48,371 bases of DNA. Source: Clostridia bacterium. GTDB lineage: Bacteria; Bacillota; Clostridia; Christensenellales; QALW01. The position numbers were made by a program, and so were the translations under genes. The stretch's first letter is position 1; every line of letters begins with the position of its first letter. The stretch spans positions 1-48,371 of the forward strand of contig JAFVVO010000008.1 of assembly GCA_017502165.1 (NCBI GenBank), written 5' to 3'. This document shows positions 36,528 through 43,495 of the stretch, piece after piece. Under the pieces are notes generated by a model. That model had not been told where the DNA came from. It ran no database searches and saw nothing but the letters and a program-made list of their open reading frames with translations.

Positions 36528-37313
36528 TTACCACGCCGTCCAACCGCCGTCAACAACTATGTTTGAGCCGGTGGTGTAAGTTGAAGCATCGGAAGCAAGT
36601 AACAGCACTGCTCCTGCGATTTCGTGATTTTTTCCCGTTCTGCCAAGCATATTTTTGTTACCTAAGCTTGCCATAAATTCAGAGTCCGTTGCGTTTGCGG
36701 GCTTGGGGAAAGGACCGGGGGTAACTGCATTTACGCGAATATTGTACTTAGCAAGAGAGCAGGCGGCATAACGGGTAAGCTGAGCGACGCCCGCCTTACC
36801 TGCACCGTAGTTCGGGGGGTTAGTCTGAGGATTGTCGGGTCCGTAAATGCGTAAATCGGGAGAAACAAGACCGTACATTGAGCAGAAGTTGATAATCGAA
36901 CCGCCATTTTCTTTCATGTAGGGCACTATTTCACGAATACCTCTAAAGGTTACGCCCAATGAACCGTCAATACCCTTTTTCCATGTTTCGTCGTCCATAA
37001 ACTCGATTCTGCTGTCCTTGCCGTAGCCTGCGCCGAATATTCCGCAGTTAACTAAAACGTCGATTCTGCCGAAGATGTCTTGGGTTTTGCTAAAGCATTC
37101 CTTAATGGAGTCGGTAGAAGCAAGGTCGCAGTACAAACCCAAATCTGCCTCCTCCTTGGAAGGTTGATTTTCGCTAGAATAAAGCACGTCAAGAGAAACA
37201 ACCGTTGCGCCGAAATCCTTAAGCGCTTTACAACACGCCGAGCCTAAATATCCTGCACCGCCCGTTACGATACAAACCTTATTCGTCATATCAAAAAGCT
37301 CTTTGTAATTCAC
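36528..37313 (-). CDS. Short-chain dehydrogenase/reductase (second SDR)
   Basis: 261 residues. Cofactor motif TGGAGYLG (17-24), catalytic S145 with Y169 and K173 (NYGAGK). The C-terminal region GSNIVVDGGWTAW is classical. The long insert around 146-168 (YGLVSPDLRIYGPDNPQTNP) is typical of sugar or polyol type SDRs such as gluconate or fucose dehydrogenase relatives. Divergent from an AraC regulator that probably controls it. Substrate unknown. Confidence 0.88.
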   Translation of the reverse strand: MNYKELFDMTNKVCIVTGGAGYLGSACCKALKDFGATVVSLDVLYSSENQPSKEEADLGLYCDLASTDSIKECFSKTQDIFGRIDVLVNCGIFGAGYGKDSRIEFMDDETWKKGIDGSLGVTFRGIREIVPYMKENGGSIINFCSMYGLVSPDLRIYGPDNPQTNPPNYGAGKAGVAQLTRYAACSLAKYNIRVNAVTPGPFPKPANATDSEFMASLGNKNMLGRTGKNHEIAGAVLLLASDASTYTTGSNIVVDGGWTAW

Positions 37314-37348
37314 TTTAACACCTACTTTTCTTTTATTGTTATAAGTTA

Positions 37349-37377
37349 AGTATAGTACAAATTTTTACACATTTCAA
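37349..37377 (-). promoter_or_regulatory. Promoter of the second SDR gene
   Basis: TTGAAA (37372-37377), 17-base spacer, TATACT (37349-37354), 35 bases before the ATG. Confidence 0.8.
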
Positions 37378-37410
37378 TTCGTTGAGATGCCTATAAGAGA
37401 AAAAACACGT

Positions 37411-37450
37411 CCTAAAATCAATATTTTTCATCAAAAAGTTTGATTTTAGG
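37411..37450. promoter_or_regulatory. Perfect 11-bp inverted repeat, putative AraC operator
   Basis: CCTAAAATCAA (37411-37421) and TTGATTTTAGG (37440-37450) are exact inverted repeats 18 bases apart in the divergent SDR/araC gap. The right arm includes the -35 of araC. It is a likely autoregulatory operator. Confidence 0.7.
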
Positions 37451-37468
37451 CTATTTGTGTGATATGAT
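37440..37468 (+). promoter_or_regulatory. Promoter of the second AraC gene
   Basis: TTGATT (37440-37445), 17-base spacer, TATGAT (37463-37468), 31 bases before the ATG. Confidence 0.78.
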
Positions 37469-37499
37469 TAAATAAAGGACGTATATTCGGGAGATAGAA

Positions 37500-38345
37500 A
37501 TGTATAATTGCACTTTTTCGGTTTGCAATACTGAGTGCTTGCTGTTAAACGTAATGACAGAAGAGTCGGTTAAGCAAAAGGACCAAAAATATTTTGAACA
37601 CAATCATTATTGCTTTGAAGCGCATTTTATGCTCAGGGGCGAAGGTAAATTCGTTTGCGGTAAAAACGTGTTCACCGCGCTTCCCAACCAAATGATTTTA
37701 ATTCCGCCAAGACAATATCATAAGGTTTTCTGCTCGGCAAATTATGCTAAAATTGCCGTTGCATTCAACCTTTCTGCACCCGAAAAGCCGACGGAAGAGG
37801 AAAAAATCTTTGCAGAAACTTTTTTAGGTTTAGATTCCCCGCAGGTAATTTCCTGCAATCAGGAAATGAAGGAGCTTCTATTAAAATTCCGTCAGCAATA
37901 CGGAGAAGAAGAAACTCTTGTTCAGCGCGAAAAAGTAAAAATCTGCGCAAACAGTTTTATTGTTGCTCTGTTTGAAACACTTTGTGAAAGCACGAATCAA
38001 CAAAAAAAGAATCTTTCCTACGTGCCTGCGCAGGAATTTGTTATAGATGATTTCTTTGCCCTTAATTTTGCTTTGGGTGCAGGCAAAAAAGAATTGGCAG
38101 AAAAACTGCACGTAAGCTCTCGTCAGTTACATCGAATAATGAAAAATAAATTCGGTAAAAATTATCGCGAAAAGCTTACTGAAATCCGCCTTGAGATTGC
38201 TACGGGCTTTTTAGTTGATTCGGATAAAAGCATTGCGGAAATTGCCGAGATTTTAGGCTATAGTACGCCCACTAATTTTTCCACCTTTATTAAAAACGCC
38301 ACGGGCAAAACTCCGGGGCAGATAAGAAAAGAAGCAATTAAATAA
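37500..38345 (+). CDS. AraC-family transcriptional regulator (second)
   Basis: 281 residues. N-terminal cupin (FEAHFMLRGEGKFVCGKN, LIPPRQYHKVF) that would sense a small molecule, a helical linker, and a C-terminal AraC domain with two helix-turn-helix motifs (KKELAEKLHVSSRQLHRIMKNKFG and SIAEIAEILGYSTPTNFSTFIKNATGKTPGQIR). Divergent from the SDR gene, which is the likely target. RBS GGGAG. Confidence 0.9.
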   Translation: MYNCTFSVCNTECLLLNVMTEESVKQKDQKYFEHNHYCFEAHFMLRGEGKFVCGKNVFTALPNQMILIPPRQYHKVFCSANYAKIAVAFNLSAPEKPTEEEKIFAETFLGLDSPQVISCNQEMKELLLKFRQQYGEEETLVQREKVKICANSFIVALFETLCESTNQQKKNLSYVPAQEFVIDDFFALNFALGAGKKELAEKLHVSSRQLHRIMKNKFGKNYREKLTEIRLEIATGFLVDSDKSIAEIAEILGYSTPTNFSTFIKNATGKTPGQIRKEAIK

Positions 38346-38376
38346 TCGTTTTCGACGGTAATTGAACGAATAAAAA

Positions 38377-38500
38377 AGCGCCCAAGTGCGCAGTGAAATT
38401 TTGTGCTTGCGCACAAAGTGAAATTTGCCTAATTGCAAGTGAAATACGCTTTCAGCGAGTAAAATAACCCTTACGGGTTGTGAATGAGTGCCTACGGCAC
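38377..38500. repeat. Hairpin array with AGTGAAAT linkers
   Basis: Short perfect hairpins follow one another, separated by AGTGAAAT-type linkers: GCGC/GCGC, TTGTGC/GCACAA, TGC/GCA, CGCT/AGCG, AACCC/GGGTT, GTGCC/GGCAC. The stems differ while the linker is kept. It lies after the second araC gene and before the SLOG gene. No coding capacity. A related array with AGTGATATT linkers is at 39240-39623. Confidence 0.75.
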
Positions 38501-38534
38501 GATTATTATATATTTGTATATTAAAATATTGTAA

Positions 38535-38560
38535 GGGAGGCGTTTCGCCTCCCCTTTTTT
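38535..38560 (+). terminator. Terminator at the end of the first hairpin array
   Basis: GGGAGGCG (38535-38542) pairs with CGCCTCCC (38546-38553), followed by CTTTTTT. It is best oriented for the plus strand, and a few bases from the SLOG stop. Confidence 0.8.
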
Positions 38561-38565
38561 ACGCT

Positions 38566-38928
38566 CTAAATGTATTTTATAAAAATTTGCTTATTGTTTT
38601 TGTTGGCAAGGTCTATCATTGACTTTGTGCCTCGGCTTTTACCATCCCAAAAACAAACAACTATATCACTTGCTTCTGCCATTTGTTTGTTTCTGATAAC
38701 ACCTGCGGCTTTTTTGTATTTGTTCCAATCTGCAGGATAATGTTCTATATCAAAACCGTTTTCCTTGGCGTACCGTTCCCCAAGTAAATCTGCACCCTTA
38801 CAACACCCTGAAACAAAAATAAGGGTGTTTTCTTTTTTTATATCCTTTAAGCACTCGTCAATAAATTCTTTTGCAATAAAATAATCATTAAAATTTCTAC
38901 AACCAGCTACTACAATGCGAATTATCAT
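38566..38928 (-). CDS. SLOG-superfamily protein, DUF2493 (YspA-like)
   Basis: 120 residues forming one Rossmann-like domain. MIIRIVVAGCRNFND (nucleotide-loop start), IFVSGCCKGADLLGERYAKE and EHYPADWNKYKKAAGVIRNK match the DUF2493 pattern of the SLOG superfamily, followed by ADIVVCFWDGKSRGTKSMIDLA. SLOG proteins bind nucleotides or nucleotide-derived ligands, and some act in phage-conflict and mobile-element systems. Divergent from a small XRE gene, with hairpin arrays on both sides. RBS GGAGG. Role here unknown. Confidence 0.85.
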   Translation of the reverse strand: MIIRIVVAGCRNFNDYFIAKEFIDECLKDIKKENTLIFVSGCCKGADLLGERYAKENGFDIEHYPADWNKYKKAAGVIRNKQMAEASDIVVCFWDGKSRGTKSMIDLANKNNKQIFIKYI

Positions 38929-38957
38929 AAAATTATCCTCCTTTATATATTTATATA

Positions 38958-38986
38958 AATATATATCTAATCACGATAATTGTCAA
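38958..38986 (-). promoter_or_regulatory. Promoter of the SLOG gene
   Basis: Perfect TTGACA (38981-38986), 17-base spacer, TATATT (38958-38963) on the minus strand. Its -35 overlaps the opposing -35 by five bases. Confidence 0.78.
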
Positions 38987-39008
38987 ACAGATATATCTTT
39001 AATAAAAT
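38980..39008 (+). promoter_or_regulatory. Promoter of the XRE gene
   Basis: TTGTCA (38980-38985), 17-base spacer, TAAAAT (39003-39008). The palindrome AGATATATCT (38989-38998) in the spacer, and a matching ATATATCT at 38961-38968, could be XRE operators. Confidence 0.7.
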
Positions 39009-39033
39009 ATATTCATAGGAGAAAAATATAATT

Positions 39034-39234
39034 ATGATACGAATAACACTTGATAAAACTTTAGAAAAATTAAATATAACGAGATATGAGCTGTCCAAGC
39101 GAACGGGAATACAGTATCAAATAATTGATAATTACTACAAAAATAAGGTTAAGAGATACGATAGTTATATTCTTGAGCGGATTTGCATGGCTTTGGACTG
39201 CAAAATCGAAGATATTATTGAGTTCAAAAAATAA
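39034..39234 (+). CDS. Small XRE (Cro/CI-type) helix-turn-helix protein
   Basis: 66 residues forming a single five-helix HTH domain: LEKLNITRYELSKRTGIQYQ (turn and recognition helix), then YDSYILERICMALDCKIEDIIEF. Such minimal HTH_XRE proteins (HTH_26 type) control neighbouring genes and their own promoter. RBS AGGAG. Divergent from the SLOG gene with overlapping -35 boxes, so it probably represses both. Ends five bases before the second hairpin-array element. Confidence 0.88.
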   Translation: MIRITLDKTLEKLNITRYELSKRTGIQYQIIDNYYKNKVKRYDSYILERICMALDCKIEDIIEFKK

Positions 39235-39239
39235 AAAAC

Positions 39240-39623
39240 TAAAAGCGGAGTGATTGCGAGACTTCTCATAAGGAAGTCTCGCAGTTTTATTCGCCAAAGG
39301 CGAGTGATATTGCTTCGCAGTGATATTCGGCTAATGCCGAGTGATATTGTCCTACGGACAGTTTTTAGGGCGAATAAAATATCACTACGACCAGAGGGAG
39401 TAATATCACTTTTACAAAGTGAAAATATCACTCTTTGCACAGCAAAGAATATCACTTATCTTTCTTGTTTGTTGTTAAAAGGGTTTGGGTATCACCCAAA
39501 AAGAAGCATTTGTACTTACAAATGCGATGCTGGTTCTTTCCGATAAGCATAAGAAAAGCCTCGATGAATTTCATCGAGGCTTTAATCATCCTTATGAGAA
39601 GTAGTCTTTTCACTCCGCTTTTA
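39240..39623. mobile_element. MITE-like hairpin-array element with 35-bp terminal inverted repeats
   Basis: The ends (39240-39274 and 39589-39623) are inverted repeats matching at 28 of 35 positions: TAAAAGCGGAGTGA and ACTTCTCATAAGGA are exact, with 7 mismatches between. Inside are three AGTGATATT (39303, 39319, 39340) and then four AATATCACT (39378, 39412, 39424, 39448), separating short perfect hairpins such as CGGC/GCCG, GTCC/GGAC, CTTTGC/GCAAAG and GCATTTGTA/TACAAATGC. An 11-bp inverted repeat (39285-39295 with 39369-39379) encloses the first group. No credible protein is encoded. Confidence 0.75.
39554..39583 (-). terminator. Likely argS terminator inside the element
   Basis: AAAGCCTCGATGAA pairs with TTCATCGAGGCTTT around a minimal loop; on the minus strand TTTTCTTAT follows. 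It lies about 65 bases after the argS stop, inside the MITE-like element. Confidence 0.75.
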
Positions 39624-39646
39624 TTATCATTGGTGTCTGTTCATTT

Positions 39647-41335
39647 TTACATTTTCTCAGGGGCGTCAATACCTAAAAGACCGAGGGCAGTTTTAATAAC
39701 GTCACGGGTGCATTTGGTAACAAGCAAGCGCGCTTGCATAACGCCTTCCTCTTCGCCTAAAATTCTGTTATCGAAATAGAATTTATTGTAGTTTTGAGCC
39801 AGGGAAGCGCAATAACGGGTGATAATGGAGGGCTCGTATTTTTCTGCCGCGTCAAGCACAATCTGGGGGAAGGCTTCAAGGCAAGCAATAAGCTCGCAGG
39901 AAGCATCGTCGGAAAGTGCGGCAAAATCGGCTTTATTTGCGTCAAGCTCGGGAGCCTTTGCCAGAACCGAACAGCAACGGGTGTGTGCGTACTGCACGTA
40001 GGGTCCCGTTTCTCCCTCAAAATTAAGAGCGCGGTCCCACCAGAAGTCAACGTCCTTGATTTTTCCTGAGAACAAATCATAGAAGATTACTGCGCCGATG
40101 CCAACCTGCTTGGCAACCTGCTCCTTATTTTCAAGGTTGGGATTTTTCTCCTCAACAATATCTCTTGCCTTGTCGATAGCGCGGTGAAGCACCTCGTCAA
40201 GATAAACCACGTGGCCCTTTCTCGTTGAAAGAGTTTGTCCTTCGTAGCTAACCATACCAAAGGGAACGTGTACTAAATCCTTTGCCCAGGGATAGCCCAT
40301 AAGCTCAACAACCTTGAACACCTGCTTGAAGTGAAGATTCTGCTGATATGCTACAACGTAAAGACACTTGTCAAAATCGTATGTTTTCTTGCGGTAAAAG
40401 GCGGCGGCAAGGTCACGGGTAGCGTAAATTGATGCGCCGTCAGACTTAAGCAAAATGCAGGGAGGCATATCAAACTCGTCAAGCTTAACAACGTATGCGC
40501 CCTCGGAGAACTCAAGCATATTTTTTGCTTTAAGCTCGTCAACTACGGCACCGCACTTGTCTTTATAAAAGCTTTCGCCTGCATAGGAATCAAATTTAAT
40601 GTTAAGTAAATCGTAGATTTCCGCAACGTCCTTTAAGGTAATGTCCTTAAACCAGGAAAAAAGTTCAATGGCTTCGGGATCGTCGTCTTCAATCTTCTTA
40701 AACCAGGCGCGAGCCTCAGTCTGCATATCCTCGTCGGCTTCTTTTTCAAAACGAACGTAAAGCTCGATTAAAGCGTTAACGCCTTTTGCTTCCACGTCTT
40801 CCTTGTTGCCCCAATGCTTAAAGGCGCAGAGCATTTTACCGAACTGCGTACCCCAGTCGCCAAGATGGTTTATGGAAACAACCTCATATCCTAAAAAACG
40901 GTGAATGTTGGCAAGGGAAGCGCCTAAAACGGTGGTGGTAAGGTGACCGATATGGCAACGCTTTGCAATATTTATTGAAGAATAGTCGATACAAACGGTT
41001 TTGCCGTCGCCAAGAGAAGAAGCACCGTATTTTTCGCCTGCTTCATTTATTTCTGTTAAAACGGCAGCGGCACGCTTTTCAGGGGAAATGAAGAAGTTAA
41101 GATATCCGCCCTCCACCTGCACCTGCTTAACAAAATCGGGCATGGTAACGGTATCTTTAAGCTCCGAAGCAATCATAGGGGGAGCTTTGCGCAAAACCCG
41201 TGCAAGCTTAAAGCAAGGGAAAGCAAAATCACCCATTTCTTTTTTAGGGGGAATCTCAATCATTTCCTGCAGTTCTTTTGAGGGGATACCTGCTTTTTCT
41301 TCTAATGCGTCGGCAATAAGCTTCTTAAAGTCCAT
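39647..41335 (-). CDS. argS: Arginyl-tRNA synthetase
   Basis: 562 residues, class I. N-terminal Arg-tRNA-synthetase domain, HIGH at 128-131 in INIAKRCHIGHLTTTVLG, conserved NHLGDWGTQFGKM, the ArgRS replacement for KMSKS in LSTRKGHVVYLDE, and a helical anticodon domain ending LGLLGIDAPEKM. Charges tRNA-Arg. Monocistronic. RBS AAGGAG. A small hairpin sits directly before the ribosome site. Confidence 0.97.
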   Translation of the reverse strand: MDFKKLIADALEEKAGIPSKELQEMIEIPPKKEMGDFAFPCFKLARVLRKAPPMIASELKDTVTMPDFVKQVQVEGGYLNFFISPEKRAAAVLTEINEAGEKYGASSLGDGKTVCIDYSSINIAKRCHIGHLTTTVLGASLANIHRFLGYEVVSINHLGDWGTQFGKMLCAFKHWGNKEDVEAKGVNALIELYVRFEKEADEDMQTEARAWFKKIEDDDPEAIELFSWFKDITLKDVAEIYDLLNIKFDSYAGESFYKDKCGAVVDELKAKNMLEFSEGAYVVKLDEFDMPPCILLKSDGASIYATRDLAAAFYRKKTYDFDKCLYVVAYQQNLHFKQVFKVVELMGYPWAKDLVHVPFGMVSYEGQTLSTRKGHVVYLDEVLHRAIDKARDIVEEKNPNLENKEQVAKQVGIGAVIFYDLFSGKIKDVDFWWDRALNFEGETGPYVQYAHTRCCSVLAKAPELDANKADFAALSDDASCELIACLEAFPQIVLDAAEKYEPSIITRYCASLAQNYNKFYFDNRILGEEEGVMQARLLVTKCTRDVIKTALGLLGIDAPEKM

Positions 41336-41348
41336 AATATTCTCCTTA

Positions 41349-41364
41349 CGTCAACAAATTGACG
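41349..41364 (-). promoter_or_regulatory. Hairpin beside the argS ribosome site
   Basis: CGTCAA-N4-TTGACG is a perfect 6-bp palindrome ending two bases before AAGGAG. It could modulate initiation, or serve as a DNA operator close to the promoter. Confidence 0.45.
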
Positions 41365-41380
41365 GAATTTTCAATTAGGT

Positions 41381-41409
41381 ATTGTACTACAAAACCCCCT
41401 CTTCGTCAA
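41381..41409 (-). promoter_or_regulatory. Sigma-A promoter of argS
   Basis: TTGACG (41404-41409), 17-base spacer, TACAAT (41381-41386) on the minus strand, 45 bases before the ATG. No T-box is present. Confidence 0.85.
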
Positions 41410-41490
41410 GTTAACAAGGGAGTTTTTGCGCCTAACGCGGCCGAAACAAGAAAAAATATGCACCAATTTCGATATTTTTTATAAAACTTT

Positions 41491-41519
41491 TTGCAAAATC
41501 AGATTAAAAGTATTATAAT
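41491..41519 (+). promoter_or_regulatory. Promoter of the ispE-lgt-pncB series
   Basis: TTGCAA (41491-41496), 17-base spacer, perfect TATAAT (41514-41519), 55 bases before ispE. Confidence 0.85.
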
Positions 41520-41535
41520 AGTAACGAATACAGTG

Positions 41536-41557
41536 CGGAAGCATATCAGTGCTTCCG
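41536..41557 (+). promoter_or_regulatory. Leader hairpin of ispE
   Basis: CGGAAGCA (41536-41543) pairs with TGCTTCCG (41550-41557) around a 6-base loop at the start of the transcript. No T run follows. It may stabilise the mRNA. Confidence 0.5.
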
Positions 41558-41574
41558 GAAACAGAGAGTGAAAT

Positions 41575-42450
41575 ATGAATTCAGTAATAGCTTCGGCTCC
41601 TGCTAAAATCAACTGGACCCTGGCGGTTACGGGCCTTGATGAAAGAGGTTATCACCTGCTTGATATGCTTATGCAAACGGTTTCGATTTTCGATACGGTA
41701 ACCGTTTCCAAGGCAGAGGAAATAACCGTTAAAACAAACAAGCGATGGCTTCCCGTTGACGAGCACAATACTGCCTTTAAGGCGGCAAAGCTGTTTTTTG
41801 AGCAAACGGGCATTGATGCAGGGTGCGACGTTTTTATTAAGAAAATGATTCCCTCGGGAGCAGGTCTTGCGGGAGGCAGTGCCGATGGTGCGGCAACCCT
41901 GGCGGCCCTTAACGTTCTGTTTGAAGCAGGGCTTACTCAAGAGGAATTATCCCGCCTTGCCCTTAAAATCGGCGCTGACGTTCCCTTTATGCTTAAGGGC
42001 GGTCTTTGCAGGGCAAGGGGAATAGGCGAACAATTAGAAAAAATAAACGCAAAACGAAATTATGCTCTTTTGTGCGTAATGAATCTTCGTCAGCCTGCAA
42101 GCACCCCTGAGGTGTATAAGAAATTCGACACCTTAGGCTCGCATTTTCAGCCTGACAACGATAAATTTATTTCCGCTCTTAACGATGGAAATTTTGAGCA
42201 AATGAACCTCTTTGGAGGCAATATGCTTACCGAAAGCGCCTGCACGGTATCAGCCGATATTGAAAAAAACATTGGCGTAATGAAGCAGGCGGGAGCAAAA
42301 TTCGTTTCCATGAGCGGCTCGGGCGCTACCGTTTACGGTGTGTTTGAAACCCTTGAGCAAGCAACGGAAGCAAAAAAATATTTCCCTGACTGCTGGGCAT
42401 TTGCCTGCAGAACAACTTATCTCGGAATCAAAATAAAGGAGAACAAATAA
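41575..42450 (+). CDS. ispE: 4-diphosphocytidyl-2-C-methyl-D-erythritol kinase
   Basis: 291 residues, GHMP kinase. N-terminal SAPAKINWTL, ATP loop IPSGAGLAGGSAD (92-104), and C-terminal SMSGSGATVYGVF. It phosphorylates CDP-ME in the MEP pathway to isoprenoids, so this organism uses the non-mevalonate route. RBS GAGAG. Overlaps lgt by one base and so is translationally coupled. Confidence 0.95.
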   Translation: MNSVIASAPAKINWTLAVTGLDERGYHLLDMLMQTVSIFDTVTVSKAEEITVKTNKRWLPVDEHNTAFKAAKLFFEQTGIDAGCDVFIKKMIPSGAGLAGGSADGAATLAALNVLFEAGLTQEELSRLALKIGADVPFMLKGGLCRARGIGEQLEKINAKRNYALLCVMNLRQPASTPEVYKKFDTLGSHFQPDNDKFISALNDGNFEQMNLFGGNMLTESACTVSADIEKNIGVMKQAGAKFVSMSGSGATVYGVFETLEQATEAKKYFPDCWAFACRTTYLGIKIKENK

Positions 42451-43445
42451 TGGAGCTTTTAGCAAAAACGGGCGTTGCCACTGAAAACTTTTTAGGCTTT
42501 CAGGGCTTCGATATCTACTGGTACGGCATTTTAATTGCTACGGGCTTTGCCCTGGCGTTTGCCATCTGCACCTATTTCAGCAGAAAACGCAATTTTCCCA
42601 AGGATATGACAACCGACCTTTTAATGATAGCCATAATCGGCGCTATTATCGGCGCAAGAGGCTATTACGTTGCGTTTGAGTGGGACAGATATTGCGTTTC
42701 AGGTAATTTCTTTGCAACTCTGGGCAGAATAGTATCTATCCGCGACGGCGGTCTTGCCATTTACGGCGGTGTTATCGGCGCGGTAATCGGTATGGCGATC
42801 TATGCGGCAAGGAAAAAGTATAAGCTGGCACAGCTTTTAGACCTTTGTGCAGGTCCTTTAGCGCTTGGCCAGGCAATAGGCCGTTGGGGCAACTTCTTTA
42901 ATCAGGAGGCCCACGGCGCACTTGTTAAAAACCCTAACCTGCAGTTCTTCCCCTACGCAGTTTACCTTGATTCACCTAAAGACCCTTCCGACGTGGTAGG
43001 CTGGTATCAGGCAACCTTCTTCTATGAATCAGCCTGGTGCTTCCTTATTTTTGCCTTTTTAACGGTGCTTTTCTTTAAGCAGAAGTACAGAGGTCAGGCG
43101 GTGCTTTGGTATCTTGCTCTCTACGGCTTCGAGCGGGGAATCGTTGAATGGCTCAGAACAGACCAGCTTCAGATTTTCGGTCTTCCCGTTTCCGCCCTTT
43201 TAAGCATCGGACTTTGCCTTATAGCAACGGCATTCTTAATCGTGTTTAAGGTTAAGGGCAGACAAAACGAGCTGTGCTACGTTGCACCAAGTGCTTCTGA
43301 GAACGCGCCTAATGAGGCAGAGGCATCGGCAGAAGAAAAAGCAGAAGCGCCTAATGAGGCAGAAGCATCGGCAGAAGAAAAAGCAGAAGCGCCTGATGAG
43401 GCAAACAAGGAAAACGCTGAGGACGCTTCTAATGACGAAAAATAA
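42450..43445 (+). CDS. lgt: Prolipoprotein diacylglyceryl transferase
   Basis: 331 residues with seven predicted helices. Signature GGLAIYGGVIGAVIG and GRWGNFFNQEAHG with the conserved arginines and asparagine, then ERGIVEWLRTDQLQ. It transfers diacylglyceryl from phosphatidylglycerol to the lipobox cysteine of prolipoproteins, such as the lipoprotein at 23143. After the last helix there is an unusual acidic tail of about 55 residues with a 14-residue unit repeated (PNEAEASAEEKAEA). Coupled to ispE. Confidence 0.95.
   Translation: MELLAKTGVATENFLGFQGFDIYWYGILIATGFALAFAICTYFSRKRNFPKDMTTDLLMIAIIGAIIGARGYYVAFEWDRYCVSGNFFATLGRIVSIRDGGLAIYGGVIGAVIGMAIYAARKKYKLAQLLDLCAGPLALGQAIGRWGNFFNQEAHGALVKNPNLQFFPYAVYLDSPKDPSDVVGWYQATFFYESAWCFLIFAFLTVLFFKQKYRGQAVLWYLALYGFERGIVEWLRTDQLQIFGLPVSALLSIGLCLIATAFLIVFKVKGRQNELCYVAPSASENAPNEAEASAEEKAEAPNEAEASAEEKAEAPDEANKENAEDASNDEK
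43305..43403 (+). repeat. 42-bp tandem repeat in the lgt 3' end
   Basis: Two units (43305-43346 and 43347-43388) differ at one base, and a partial third begins at 43389. The frame is kept (14 codons), so copy number can vary without disrupting the protein. Confidence 0.9.
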
Positions 43446-43495
43446 AACCGTCAGGAATAAGACGAAATAAACCTTTAATTTTAGGAGAAAAAACA

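Noticed and set aside
39250..39546. 98-codon plus-strand frame over the hairpin array
   Set aside because: No ribosome site and the sequence is explained by inverted repeats, which keep frames open on both strands.
39240..39623. CRISPR array
   Set aside because: The repeated unit is only 9 bp, spacing is 16-34 bp, orientation flips midway, and the intervening pieces are self-complementary hairpins; no cas genes are present.
41336..41410. T-box leader for argS
   Set aside because: The leader is about 45 bases, with only a 6-bp palindrome and no GGTGGTACCACG core.
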